Origin: CAVPJW01 sp963705525
GTDB lineage: Bacteria; Acidobacteriota; Vicinamibacteria; Vicinamibacterales; CAVPJW01
Assembly (NCBI GenBank): GCA_963705525.1
Contig: CAVPJW010000002.1
Location: 1,302,001-1,366,000 of the forward strand
Direction: 5' to 3'
DNA: 64,000 bases
Each line of letters starts with the position of its first letter. Position 1 is the first letter of the stretch. The translations under genes and the position numbers were made by a program. Positions 1 to 9,470 of the stretch are shown here, one piece after another. The notes beneath the pieces are model-generated. The model searched no databases. It was not told where the DNA came from and saw only the letters and a program-made list of their open reading frames with translations.

Positions 1-1
1 C

Positions 2-1771
2 GAACAGGTATCAGTAAGGGGTTGTCTGACCTGCCATCAACCAATCGCGCAGCGCATCGCGGCAAAGAAAGGCGTGCACCGTGCCGTCACGACCGACTGC
101 GTCGCGTGTCACGTCGAACACATGGGCATCGACGCAGAACTGAGGCCGTTCGACGTTCGTTCGTTCGATCATGCGAGAGATGCGGGCTACCCTCTTGACG
201 GCAAGCATGCACCTCTTGCCGCACAGTGCATCGCGTGCCACAAGACACGGTCCTACACACGCCTGACGCCGGCTTGCGCTTCCTGCCACGCGGACCCTCA
301 CAAGGGAAGTCTTGGGTCTACCTGCGAGCGTTGTCACACGACTCAAGTCGCATTCAAGGAAACCAACGCCGCCTTTGATCATTCCAGGACTGCGTTCCCA
401 TTGACGGGCGAACATCGGACAGTCGCCTGCACCTCATGCCATCGCAATCAGGTCTATCGCGGAATCAAGTTCGCTCAGTGCAGTGCCTGTCACCAGGATC
501 CCCACAAGGAGCGGTTCGGGCCAAGCTGCAGCACATGTCACGTCGCGGAGACGTGGCGTACAAAACGTGTCGATCACGACCGCACGGACTATCCGCTCAT
601 GGCCAAGCACCAGACGGTGGAATGCGCGAAATGCCACGTGCAGCCGGCGATCAAGGTGAAGTTGAGCGCAGATCGCTGCGCGGTTTGCCACAAAGATCCT
701 CATCGCGGCGAATTTGTCCAGGACTGCAAGGCCTGCCACACGGAGGCCGGGTTCGCCAAGGCTCCTTTCGATCATGCGACGACGCCATTCCCTCTCAGCG
801 GAAAGCATGCGTCGACCAGTTGCGTGAGTTGCCACAAACCGGCCGCTTCCGGGCGGCTGTCCACAGGCCGTGAGATTGGGTTCCGAGGCCTCACGTCCGA
901 TTGTGTGTCGTGCCATGAGGACGCCCATGACAAGGAACTGGGCCTCGCGTGCCAGAACTGCCACGGCACCGCGACCTTCAAGGTGCCGACGTACAAGCAT
1001 ATGCGAGCGGCCGAGTTCTTCGCGGGACAGCATGCTCCGGTCTCGTGCGATCGCTGCCACACTCCAACGACGGCGGTCCAGCCTGTCCGAACTGGCATGC
1101 CGATCTCACGCGTTCGTTACAAGAATGCTTCAACCACCTGCGCCACGTGCCATAAGGACGTGCATCTGGGGCAAGTCGGCGACGCATGCGAGCGCTGCCA
1201 CTCAATCGACCGCGCCAAATTTTCCGTCGCCAATTTCCCGCATGAGCGCACGAAGCTCCCGCTCACCGGCGCTCACGCTTCCGTTGACTGCAGCAAATGC
1301 CACAAGTCCGAGTCGGGTACGTTTCCGGCGGGCACTGGCGCTGCCGTCAGGCTGACCGGGCTTTCAACGACGTGCGCTGCCTGTCACCGCGATGTGCATC
1401 TCGGTCAGGTGGTTACCACTTGTGAGACCTGCCACTCGACGACGCAGTTCAAAATCACCGGATACAAGCATCGCAACACGGCGCTCGCGAGCTTTTTTGC
1501 CGGCCGCCACCTCACGGCCGAGTGCAGCCAGTGCCACAAATCGGTGACCGGCCGCTTCCCGGCTGGCCAGGGGACGGCGGTGCAGTTCAAGGTCGACTCA
1601 CGCTGCACGACGTGTCATGTGGATGTGCACAAGGGACAACTTGGAGAGCGCTGCATCGACTGCCACAAGCTCGAGGACAAGGCCGCGTTGTGGGTGCCGG
1701 CACCGCGCCGCATTCTCGCTCTCCGCGCGCCAACGACTGCCACCGGTGTCGTCGGAGAGGCCCAACGATGA
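2..1771 (+). CDS. Multihaem c-type cytochrome (5' end outside window)
   Basis: The reading frame is open from the first bases of the window, where a further CLTCH motif precedes the first possible start at 74, so the N-terminus and signal peptide lie upstream. I count 23 CxxCH haem-binding motifs, arranged as repeating pairs (CxxCHxDPH, then CxxCH about 12 residues later) separated by an F-D-H...FPL-x-G-x-H segment that supplies extra histidines as likely distal haem ligands. This is the cytochrome c3/c7-like 'doublecxxch' architecture. The likely role is periplasmic or outer-surface electron transfer. The stop overlaps the next gene's start as ATGA (1768-1771), indicating translational coupling. 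After the last CxxCH the final 30 or so residues lose the pattern, so a frameshift near 1680 is possible. Confidence 0.9.
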   Translation, partial: EQVSVRGCLTCHQPIAQRIAAKKGVHRAVTTDCVACHVEHMGIDAELRPFDVRSFDHARDAGYPLDGKHAPLAAQCIACHKTRSYTRLTPACASCHADPHKGSLGSTCERCHTTQVAFKETNAAFDHSRTAFPLTGEHRTVACTSCHRNQVYRGIKFAQCSACHQDPHKERFGPSCSTCHVAETWRTKRVDHDRTDYPLMAKHQTVECAKCHVQPAIKVKLSADRCAVCHKDPHRGEFVQDCKACHTEAGFAKAPFDHATTPFPLSGKHASTSCVSCHKPAASGRLSTGREIGFRGLTSDCVSCHEDAHDKELGLACQNCHGTATFKVPTYKHMRAAEFFAGQHAPVSCDRCHTPTTAVQPVRTGMPISRVRYKNASTTCATCHKDVHLGQVGDACERCHSIDRAKFSVANFPHERTKLPLTGAHASVDCSKCHKSESGTFPAGTGAAVRLTGLSTTCAACHRDVHLGQVVTTCETCHSTTQFKITGYKHRNTALASFFAGRHLTAECSQCHKSVTGRFPAGQGTAVQFKVDSRCTTCHVDVHKGQLGERCIDCHKLEDKAALWVPAPRRILALRAPTTATGVVGEAQR

Positions 1772-3840
1772 TCGGGCGCGGCAGAGCCCTTCTGGCCGCG
1801 CTGGCATTGGCTCTTGCCTGGGCCGTCCAGGCCGCCGCGCAGACCGAGACGCCGAATCGATCGTTCCACAACTCAACCTCATTCCGCCTGGAGGGACGGC
1901 ATCTGACGGTGGCATGCGAAGCCTGTCACGAGGGTGGCATCTACAAAGGCACGCCGAACACCTGCTACGCGTGTCACTGGATTCGCCGTCAGGACGATCG
2001 TTATCAGCTGCGCCTCGGCGCGCAGTGCGAGGCGTGCCACCGCCCGATTGCCTGGACGGCGGTGCGATGGGATCACGCCGGCGCCACTGGCACACCGCTC
2101 AACAGCGCGCACAGGACGCTCGGCTGCGACACATGCCACCGAGGCGGACAGTTCAAGACAGCCAACCTTGCCTGCGTCACATGTCATCAGAAAGACTACG
2201 ACGCCACTCGCTCACCTAATCACCGGGCAGCCGGTTTCCCGCCCACATGCGAGGCGTGCCACAAGGCCTCCGACGAAACGTTCACACAGGCCCGGTTCGA
2301 TCACAATGCGACGTTCCCGCTCGTCGGCGTGCACGCCACCGTGGCGTGTGCCACGTGCCACCGCGGTGGGGTCTTCGCGGGAACGCCTCGCGACTGCGTG
2401 GGCTGTCATCGCGCCGACTACGACCAGACCAAGAATCCCAATCACGCTGCCGCCGGTTTCCCGACGACTTGTGCCACATGCCACCGTCCCAGCAGTCCCA
2501 CCTGGGGCGGCGCCAGCTCGTCGTTCAATCACAATTCGTTTTTCCCTCTGGTGGGCCAGCACGCCACCGAGGAGTGCGCGGCGTGCCATGTCAATGGCCG
2601 CTATAACGGGACTCCGCGCGACTGCGTCGGCTGCCACCGCGACAACTACGATCGCACGCAGAACCCGAACCACCTGCGGTCGGGATTCTCGACCTCGTGC
2701 GAGCAGTGTCATCGTCCAACGGACTCAAGCTGGCAGAGCGGCGCGTTCAGCCACAACCAGGTCTTCCCGCTCGTGGGGGTGCATGCTCAGCAGGAGTGCA
2801 CGGCGTGCCACAAGAACGGCCAGTACGGCGGGACGCCACGCGACTGCGTTGGCTGTCATCGTTCCGACTACGATCGCACCCAGAACCCCAATCACAAGTC
2901 GTCCGGCTTCCCGACGACCTGTGAACAGTGCCATCGCCCCACCGATCCGAGCTGGGGGAACGGCAACTTCAACCACAACCAGGTCTTCCCACTCGTGGGT
3001 GTGCATGCCCAGCAGTCGTGCACGGCGTGCCATAAGAACGGCCAGTATGGGGGGACGCCGCGCGACTGTGTCGGCTGTCATCGCTCCGACTATGACCGCA
3101 CCCAGAATCCCAATCACAAGGCGTCCGGCTTCCCGACGACCTGCGAACAGTGCCATCGTCCCACCGATCCGAGCTGGGGGAACGGCAACTTCAACCACAA
3201 CCAGGTCTTTCCTCTCGTCGGCGCACACGCCCAGCAATCGTGCACGGCGTGCCATAAGAACGGGGTGTACGCCGGAACGCCGCGCGACTGCGTGGGTTGT
3301 CACCGGTCCGACTATGACCGGACACAGAATCCCAATCACAAGTCATCGGGATTTCCGACGACGTGTCAGCAGTGCCACCGGCCGACCGATCCGACCTGGG
3401 GCAACGGCTCCTTCAATCACAACCAGGTCTTTCCGTTGCAGGGCCAGCACGCGCGAGTGGACTGCACGGCGTGCCATCAGAACAATCGATTTGCCGGCAC
3501 TCCTCGTGACTGCTACGGCTGTCATCGCACGGACTACGAGAGGACACAGGATCCCAATCACCGGAACGCGGGATTCCCGACAACCTGCCAGTCGTGTCAT
3601 CGCGCAACCGATTCGTCCTGGTCGCAGGGTGTCTTCAGCCACACCAGATTCCCATTGACTGGCCCGCACAACCGCGACTGCGCATCGTGCCACCTGAATC
3701 CCGGCAACTACCGGGAGTTCAGCTGCACGGTCTGCCACGAACGGGGGCCCACGGACAACGAGCACCGAGGTCGATCGGGCTATCGATACGACTCCAACGC
3801 GTGCTACTCGTGCCATCCCAACGGAAAGTCGGACGACTAA
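1768..3840 (+). CDS. 27-haem secreted c-type cytochrome with tandem three-haem repeats
   Basis: The protein is 690 aa and starts at the ATG of the ATGA overlap; MIGRGRALLAALALALAW... ending AAAQ is a clear Sec signal peptide. I count 27 CxxCH motifs and no other recognisable domain. From residue ~177 on it is made of 74-76-residue units, each with three CxxCH (CTACH, CVGCH, CEQCH type) and three further His (FNHN, VGxHA, NPNH), enough for bis-His coordination of every haem. It probably forms an extended haem wire in the periplasm or on the cell surface, working with the upstream cytochrome and the downstream beta-barrel. No membrane anchor or sorting signal is visible at the C-terminus (ends NGKSDD). 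Confidence 0.92.
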   Translation: MIGRGRALLAALALALAWAVQAAAQTETPNRSFHNSTSFRLEGRHLTVACEACHEGGIYKGTPNTCYACHWIRRQDDRYQLRLGAQCEACHRPIAWTAVRWDHAGATGTPLNSAHRTLGCDTCHRGGQFKTANLACVTCHQKDYDATRSPNHRAAGFPPTCEACHKASDETFTQARFDHNATFPLVGVHATVACATCHRGGVFAGTPRDCVGCHRADYDQTKNPNHAAAGFPTTCATCHRPSSPTWGGASSSFNHNSFFPLVGQHATEECAACHVNGRYNGTPRDCVGCHRDNYDRTQNPNHLRSGFSTSCEQCHRPTDSSWQSGAFSHNQVFPLVGVHAQQECTACHKNGQYGGTPRDCVGCHRSDYDRTQNPNHKSSGFPTTCEQCHRPTDPSWGNGNFNHNQVFPLVGVHAQQSCTACHKNGQYGGTPRDCVGCHRSDYDRTQNPNHKASGFPTTCEQCHRPTDPSWGNGNFNHNQVFPLVGAHAQQSCTACHKNGVYAGTPRDCVGCHRSDYDRTQNPNHKSSGFPTTCQQCHRPTDPTWGNGSFNHNQVFPLQGQHARVDCTACHQNNRFAGTPRDCYGCHRTDYERTQDPNHRNAGFPTTCQSCHRATDSSWSQGVFSHTRFPLTGPHNRDCASCHLNPGNYREFSCTVCHERGPTDNEHRGRSGYRYDSNACYSCHPNGKSDD
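2524..3633 (+). repeat. Five exact-length 222-bp tandem repeats inside the 27-haem cytochrome
   Basis: Units begin at the Phe codon of F-x-H-N at 2524, 2746, 2968, 3190 and 3412 and the next copy begins at 3634; every step is exactly 222 bp (74 codons). A preceding unit at 2296 is 228 bp. Units 2746, 2968 and 3190 are almost identical at the nucleotide level, implying recent duplication or gene conversion. Each unit carries three haem sites. Confidence 0.93.
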
Positions 3841-3849
3841 GGTGTGGCT

Positions 3850-5818
3850 ATGACCAACCGGACGCGCGCCGTGGGCCTTTTGCTGACGCTGCTCCTTTCG
3901 CAATCTCGCATCGTCCTGGGAGCTCGCCGCCCGGACGTTGTCGCCGATGGGACCGTCGCTGATGCCGACGCCGTGGCGCCGGCCCATCTCGTACGGGTCG
4001 TCACGGGCGCGACGTCCGATGGCGTACTGGTGACGATTCACGCGACCAATGGACTGATCGGAGCCCGCATGACGACCGAGTCGGCATTTCCGGCGCTGAT
4101 CATCGATCTCCCCGAGATTTCCCCAGGGACGGTGCCGTCGATCGTGGGTGGTGCGGGACCGATCCGACTGATTCAAGTGATCAAGGTCTCGAAGGCGCCG
4201 CTTCTCACACGAATTGTGATCAACCTGTCCAGACGTGCGCCATACCGCGTTGAATCGTCACCACCCGATGGCCAATCACTCGCGATCGTCGTCTCGAATG
4301 CGGAGACTTCAGAGGTCCCATCGGATCAGACTGAGGATTCGGGCATCGTAGTGGCCGCCTCGCCCTCTCCGCAGTCCTCCAAACCGCTCCCGGTCGGCGA
4401 GCTCAGCGTGGCGCCCGAGAGCCCCGAGACCCAGCCTTCGTCGATAGCCCCGATGGGGCCGGCTCCTGCTGCCCCCTCAAACGTGGAACCTGCGGCCGGT
4501 GTGGCGACTCCCGACATGGCCGTGGCCTCTTCATCCATTCAGCAATTGCCGATGTCATCGCGACCGGTCAAGCGTGGTCCCTGGGGTCGCGTGTCGTTTT
4601 ATTCAAACTCGGCCAACGTGACGGCACCAAATGCGCCGGGAGCCGCGCAGACGGAATTCATCTCGAGCGTGGTGTATCGCTCGCCAGAAAGAGTCGACGA
4701 TGGCCTCGAGTTTGGGCTTGATATCCGTCACTCGCGATTTACGTCAGAGGATCGGGAAGCCCACACATCCATCTACGACGCGTTCGCCGGAGTACGGTTC
4801 AACGAGGGCACGATGGCAGTACGCGGCGGTCATATGTGGATCAACGATCTGGGCGGGCTCGGATCGGTTGCCGGTGCGCTATTCGAGGTGACGCAAGGTC
4901 CTACCAGTACCGACGGCCCTGGGACGCTTCCGAGGCGTCATGTTTGGCGGCCTCGAACCACGCGTCTATGACACGGGATATGAGAACGACGTCTACAAGT
5001 ATGGCGGGTACGTGGCGCTCGAGGGCGAGGGCGCCCGAAAGCACGTTGCGGGATACGTTCGGATTCAGCACGGATCGGTGACGGAGCGATCCGTCCTCAG
5101 TTTCACCAACTTCCTTCCGGTTGGCGCACGCGTCTTCGTCTATCAGGTGGGCGAAATCGACCTCCAGAAACCAGCCGGTCGGGCACCAGCAGGCCTAAAC
5201 TACTTCTTCGTGAACGGCCACTACTCGGCGAGTTCGAGGGTAGAGATTCAAGGCACGTTCAATCGCGGCCGATCGATCGACACACGAGGGCTGAGCGACG
5301 ACATTCTGGCCGGGCGTCCGGTCGCGCCGGCCTCGATAGAGGGACTGCTCTACCAATCGGTCGGAGGACGTGCGACAGTCGAGATCTTTCAGGGCGCGCG
5401 GGTCTACGGTGGGTACACCAGAGATAAAGACAACCGGGAGGATGCGTCGTCCGGGCGGTGGTTGATCGGCGCCTATCTGTCAAATCTCTTCGAATCCCGG
5501 TTCGATGTTACCGTCTCGGACAACCTGATCGACCGACAGACATCCAGTTACCATTCCACGTATTTCTCCGTAGGACATCCGATTGGCGGGCACGTGTACC
5601 TCACGGGCGACTACACTACTTCGCTCTCGGTCGTGCGCTTTCTTCGAAGCGACGGGTTCGTGATCGAAACTCGGCCGGAGACCAGCCGATTCGGGTCGTC
5701 TGCGGTCATCACGCTGCAGCGCTCGTGGTCGATTCTCGCAACCGCTGAGTACACGCTCGACGGCGATGTCCGCGATCTCAGGGTCCTTTTGGGAGCAACT
5801 TTCAGGTTTCAGCAGTAA
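3850..5818 (+). pseudogene. AMIN-domain / outer-membrane beta-barrel protein (frameshifted as given)
   Basis: This is one gene split by two apparent base losses. The ATG at 3850 lies 9 bp after the cytochrome stop. The N-terminus has a signal peptide, then an AMIN-like domain (about residues 35-140), an Ala/Pro/Ser-rich linker, and from about residue 235 (GPWGRVSFYSNS) alternating aromatic strands typical of a beta-barrel. Reading must change frame near 4888 and again near 4922 to join LFE, SYQYRRPW and GRFRGVMFGG, after which the barrel continues to a C-terminal Phe-containing strand (FRFQQ). Restoring one G at each of two G runs (4887-4888, 4921-4923) rejoins it into about 655 aa. Its place after two multihaem cytochromes suggests the outer-membrane sleeve of a porin-cytochrome conduit; AMIN may tether it to peptidoglycan. 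Function is inferred. Confidence 0.72.
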
Positions 5819-5857
5819 CAACCGTCGTCACGATTCATGAAAGGCGGCGTTGACATC

Positions 5858-6133
5858 ATGAATGAACCAACCGACGCCAGCGAGGTTCGTGCTCGTCTGG
5901 AGCGCGAATTGCAGCAGCGCCGCGCAAGCCGGGCGGCCGCTCGTGGAAGTGTCGCACGGGAGCAGCCTGCGGCGGCGGAACGTGCCAACGGGGACGCCAG
6001 ACGAATCGAGTTGATCTGCGGTCATTGTCACGGAACGAGCGACGCGGACGCACGATTCTGCACGCGTTGTGGTACGAGGTTCAACGTCCAGGTCCGCATC
6101 GTGGCGCCACCAGAACCCGCACGTGGCGAGTAG
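5858..6133 (+). CDS. Small zinc-ribbon protein
   Basis: The protein is 91 aa. It has a charged, Arg/Ala-rich helical N-terminus, then a zinc ribbon near the C-terminus with two Cys pairs (CGHC and CTRC, 14 residues apart). The ATG at 5858 is preferred over 5837 because AAAGGCGGC lies just upstream of it. It sits 39 bp after the barrel gene and overlaps the next gene, so it belongs to the same operon. The role is unknown; a structural or assembly factor for the neighbouring redox proteins is possible. Confidence 0.6.
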   Translation: MNEPTDASEVRARLERELQQRRASRAAARGSVAREQPAAAERANGDARRIELICGHCHGTSDADARFCTRCGTRFNVQVRIVAPPEPARGE

Positions 6134-6971
6134 CATCCTGAGCGCTCGTCTTCGGTGGTCGGCGGGCGGGGCTCTGGTTGTGCTCTTGTGCGCTCGCACT
6201 GGGGCGCAACAAGCACCGACCATGTCCAGGTCTGGCCGCTCGCCAGGGGTCGAAGTCGCCGGACAGGCCGCCGAACCTCCACTGCTCTCGACGACACCAA
6301 CGATCGAAGGCGCGATGCCGTCGCCGGCGCAGATGGCTGGACTCCCTCTTCAAGTCGGAGACCTCCCACCGGGAACCGTGGTCGTCCGTCTCATTCGAGG
6401 CACGTTCACCAGCGGCGTCGCCAATCACCCGATCGAACTCCACATCGGGTCAACCGGGCAGGTCCTTCGAGTTAACACCGACGACGGTGGTCGCGCTCAG
6501 TTTTCGAGTCTCCAAGTCGGCACGAGCGTTCAGGCTCGCGCCGTCGTGGACAGCGAAGAGCTCTGGTCCGAGACTTTTGCGTTGCCGGGACGAGGGGGCG
6601 TCCGCGTCATGCTCGCCGCAGGAGTGGGAGCCGATCCGCCCGGAATCGCGCCGCCCGTTGTCAACGTCGCGACTCCGCTCGCCACCGCCCGGCCCTGGGG
6701 CAGGAACGTCTGGGTCGCCACGTTCATCGCCATCGCGGCAATCGCCACAACTGGTTGGCGAGTGTGGCGTGGCAGACGAACCACCGCTGATGACGTCTCG
6801 ACCGGCGCAGCGCCCTTCTTGAAAGCCGATTCGCCACCGTCAATGGATCGTGAAGCAATCTTCGCCCGATTGGTGGATCTCGAGGACAAATGGGAAATGA
6901 GAGCCATTCCGGAAGGGCGCTATCGAGAAGAACGCGAGAACTTGCTGAGGACACTCGAAGCAATGGAATGA
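6123..6971 (+). CDS. Secreted/anchored protein with Ig-like domain and C-terminal TM helix
   Basis: The GTG at 6123 overlaps the zinc-ribbon gene by 11 bp and gives a good signal peptide (residues ~5-28, ending ARTGAQQ). The middle (about 100-190) resembles a carboxypeptidase-regulatory/transthyretin-like beta-sandwich. A transmembrane helix follows (VWVATFIAIAAIATTGW), then a cytoplasmic helical tail (LVDLEDKWE...YREERENLL) like those of short membrane-anchored 'SHOCT'-type or CcmH-like tails. It is the last gene before the cydAB promoter and may help assemble the cytochrome complex. The family is not recognised. Confidence 0.6.
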   Translation: MASSILSARLRWSAGGALVVLLCARTGAQQAPTMSRSGRSPGVEVAGQAAEPPLLSTTPTIEGAMPSPAQMAGLPLQVGDLPPGTVVVRLIRGTFTSGVANHPIELHIGSTGQVLRVNTDDGGRAQFSSLQVGTSVQARAVVDSEELWSETFALPGRGGVRVMLAAGVGADPPGIAPPVVNVATPLATARPWGRNVWVATFIAIAAIATTGWRVWRGRRTTADDVSTGAAPFLKADSPPSMDREAIFARLVDLEDKWEMRAIPEGRYREERENLLRTLEAME

Positions 6972-6998
6972 TCGACATTACCCGCTCACCACTATAAT
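6972..6998 (+). promoter_or_regulatory. Likely sigma-70 promoter of cydAB
   Basis: TCGACA (6972-6977, five of six matches to TTGACA) and a perfect TATAAT (6993-6998) are separated by 15 bp. The start codon is at 7017, so the predicted 5' leader is only about 12 nt. The spacer is shorter than ideal. Confidence 0.5.
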
Positions 6999-7016
6999 CG
7001 TCGCCACTGCCACGAT

Positions 7017-8342
7017 ATGGACAGCGCGCTGACCGTCGACCGCCTGCAGTTCGCGTTCACCGTCACCTTCCACTATCTCTTCCCGCAGCTCACGATGGGC
7101 CTGGCACTGCTCCTCGTGATCCTGAAGACCCTGTATCTCTCGACGGGCCACGACGACTACAACATCGCCGCGAGGTTCTGGGGGCGGATCTTCGGAATTT
7201 CGTTCGCGATCGGCGTGGTCACCGGAATTCCCCTCGAATTCCAGTTCGGCACCAACTGGTCGCGCTTCTCGAAGTTCGCCGGCGGCGTCATCGGTCAGAC
7301 TCTCGCTATGGAAGGGGTCTTCGCGTTCTTCCTGGAGTCCTCGTTCCTGGGTCTGTTCTTGTACGGCGAATCACGTCTGGGGCGGATTGGCCACTGGGCC
7401 GCGTCGCTTCTCGTATTTGTCGGATCGTGGCTGTCCGGGTACTTCATCGTCGCTACCGATGCGTGGATGCAGCATCCGGTTGGCTACGAATTCGCCGCGG
7501 ACGGCAGCGTGCAACTCTCGAGCTTCTGGGCCCTCGTCCTCAATCCCTGGGCGGGCTGGCAATACATGCACACGATGGGTGGCGCCGTCGTCACGGGTTC
7601 GGTCGTGATGGCCAGCCTGGGCGCATTCTACGTTCTGGCGGACCGGCACGCGCACCAAGGCCGTCTCTTCATGCGCATTGGCGTGCCCGTCGGCTGCCTC
7701 TTCTCGATCCTTCAGCTCTATCCAACGGGTGATGCTCAGGGACGAATGGTCGCGCGTGAACAACCGGAGACACTCGCAGCGATGGAAGCGCTGTTCCACG
7801 CCGACGTCGGGGCGCCGCTCGTGATCATCGGTCAACCGAACATGGAGAATCGGAGCCTCGACAATCCGATCGCCATGCCCAACATGCTGAGCTTCCTCAC
7901 CTATCGCCGCTGGCAGGTCGAAGTGCGCGGCTTGAGCTCATTCCCGCAGGACCGCTGGCCTGACAATATTCCGCTCCTCTATTACTCGTACCATGTCATG
8001 GTCGGCCTGGGGACCATCTTCATTGCGACGCTGCTGATCGCGGCGGGCCTTCTATGGCGCGGGGCTCTTTTCAAGGCGCGCTGGATGCTCTGGATCCTGA
8101 TGCTGATGGCGCCGTTCCCCTACATTGCCAATACCGCAGGCTGGATGACCGCCGAGATCGGCCGGCAGCCCTGGCTCGTCTACGGACTGCTCAGGACCGA
8201 GCATGGATTCTCGCCAACGGTATCGGCGGGCAACGGCCTCTTCACGTTGATTGGATTTCTGGGGATGTACACCGTGCTCGGCCTGCTGTTCGTCTTTCTC
8301 ATGCTGCGTGAAATCGAGCACGGACCGGAGGCCACGGCATGA
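7017..8342 (+). CDS. cydA: Cytochrome bd-type quinol oxidase subunit I
   Basis: The protein is 441 aa. It carries the haem-ligand His19 in TFHYLFPQ, a second His in HTMGGA (residue ~185), the conserved GWMTAEIGRQPW near the C-terminus, and about nine hydrophobic helices. It oxidises quinol and reduces oxygen at the inner membrane. It is shorter than E. coli CydA (about 520 aa) because the periplasmic Q-loop is short, the pattern of the CIO-like branch. It overlaps cydB by 4 bp (ATGA). Together with the upstream cytochromes it suggests a versatile terminal electron-transfer cluster. Confidence 0.95.
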   Translation: MDSALTVDRLQFAFTVTFHYLFPQLTMGLALLLVILKTLYLSTGHDDYNIAARFWGRIFGISFAIGVVTGIPLEFQFGTNWSRFSKFAGGVIGQTLAMEGVFAFFLESSFLGLFLYGESRLGRIGHWAASLLVFVGSWLSGYFIVATDAWMQHPVGYEFAADGSVQLSSFWALVLNPWAGWQYMHTMGGAVVTGSVVMASLGAFYVLADRHAHQGRLFMRIGVPVGCLFSILQLYPTGDAQGRMVAREQPETLAAMEALFHADVGAPLVIIGQPNMENRSLDNPIAMPNMLSFLTYRRWQVEVRGLSSFPQDRWPDNIPLLYYSYHVMVGLGTIFIATLLIAAGLLWRGALFKARWMLWILMLMAPFPYIANTAGWMTAEIGRQPWLVYGLLRTEHGFSPTVSAGNGLFTLIGFLGMYTVLGLLFVFLMLREIEHGPEATA

Positions 8343-9373
8343 CAACACTCTGGTTCGCGCTCGTCGCGGTCATGCTCGCGGTGTATGCCGTCCTCGATGG
8401 CTTCGACCTCGGCGTCGGTGCGATTCATTTTCTGGCCGGCAGGACGGATGGAGATCGCGAGCTGGTGATCAGATCCGTCGGTCCCGTGTGGGATGGCAAC
8501 GAAGTCTGGCTCCTCGCGGCGGGCGGTACACTCTACTTCGCGTTCCCCGGCCTTTATGCGTCGAGCTTCAGCGGGTTCTACCTGCCGCTGATGATGGTGC
8601 TCTGGTTGCTGATGGGCCGCGGGATTTCGATTGAGCTTCGCGGTCACGTGACCGACCCCATCTGGCATCAGTTCTTCGACGCGATCTTCTGTATCTCGAG
8701 CGCTCTTCTGGCGGTCTTTCTTGGAGCCGCGCTCGGCAATGTCATTCGCGGCGTTCCGCTGGGCCGTGACGGCACGTTCTTCCTTCCCTTGTGGACCACC
8801 TTCAGGGTCGAGCCCAATCCGGGCGTGCTCGACTGGTATACGGTCCTGATCGGCCTGTTGACGCTCGTCGTGCTCGTGATGCACGGCGCCAGCTACCTTG
8901 TCTTGAAAATGCAGGGGGAACTGCGGGACCGGGCGAAGGCGATTGCGCGACAAGCCTGGTGGCTGACCGGCGGGTTGAGCGTACTCGGGTTGATCGCCTC
9001 GCTTCAGATTCGACCAGAGCTCCTGGACAACTATCGCTCGATGCCTGCCGGCTTCCTCATTCCGATCGTCGTCTTTGCCAGCCTGATGGCGCAGGCGCGA
9101 TTCAGGACCGGTGACAACGACCTCGCCGCCTTCCTCTCGTCATCCGTGTTCATCGTCTTCATGCTGGTTGGCGTGGTGTTCGCTCTCTACCCTGTCGTTC
9201 TTCCCGCGATTACGAAGGCGGAGTACGCGCTGACGATTCACAACACATCCACATCCGAATACGGCCTCCGAATCGGGCTGCGCTGGTGGAGTGTCGGGAT
9301 GCTGTTCACGGTCGCGTACTTCACATACGTCTACCGTCAGTTTCGGGGACGGCTGCCTCACGCACCGTCATAG
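8339..9373 (+). CDS. cydB: Cytochrome bd-type quinol oxidase subunit II
   Basis: The protein is 344 aa and begins in the ATGA overlap with cydA. The N-terminus LWFALVAVMLAVYAVLDGFD, followed by GVGAIH and the conserved VGPVWDGNEVWL, is diagnostic for CydB. Eight or nine membrane helices are visible. It is the structural partner of CydA in the bd oxidase. No cydX-like small ORF is evident downstream; the gene is followed by a shared terminator region. Confidence 0.95.
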   Translation: MTTLWFALVAVMLAVYAVLDGFDLGVGAIHFLAGRTDGDRELVIRSVGPVWDGNEVWLLAAGGTLYFAFPGLYASSFSGFYLPLMMVLWLLMGRGISIELRGHVTDPIWHQFFDAIFCISSALLAVFLGAALGNVIRGVPLGRDGTFFLPLWTTFRVEPNPGVLDWYTVLIGLLTLVVLVMHGASYLVLKMQGELRDRAKAIARQAWWLTGGLSVLGLIASLQIRPELLDNYRSMPAGFLIPIVVFASLMAQARFRTGDNDLAAFLSSSVFIVFMLVGVVFALYPVVLPAITKAEYALTIHNTSTSEYGLRIGLRWWSVGMLFTVAYFTYVYRQFRGRLPHAPS

Positions 9374-9399
9374 CCAACCAAGCTGATCAGAGATCTTCC

Positions 9400-9440
9400 A
9401 AAAAAACGCCAGGCCGGCGTGAAGCGCGCGGCCTGGCGTT
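9400..9440 (-). terminator. Rho-independent terminator for the minus-strand aminotransferase
   Basis: A perfect 11-bp stem (9405-9415 AACGCCAGGCC with 9430-9440 GGCCTGGCGTT) has a 14-nt loop. The A run at 9400-9406 becomes a U run after the hairpin on the minus strand, so it ends the gene whose stop is at 9471. It may also stop cydAB transcripts without a U tract. Confidence 0.8.
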
Positions 9441-9470
9441 GAAGGTGACGCGTGCGGAGCGAACGCCGAT

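Noticed and set aside
2725..3339. Long antisense ORFs over the cytochrome repeats
   Set aside because: They arise from the CxxCH codon pattern read backwards and show only Arg/Val/Ala-rich low complexity.
5990..5999. GGGGACGCCA, a partial match to the att repeat
   Set aside because: It lies in a coding gene, is only 10 bp, lacks the TT, and has no recombinase remnant nearby. It shows that 10-bp matches can arise by chance, so the claims rest on the 12-15-bp copies with recombinase ends.
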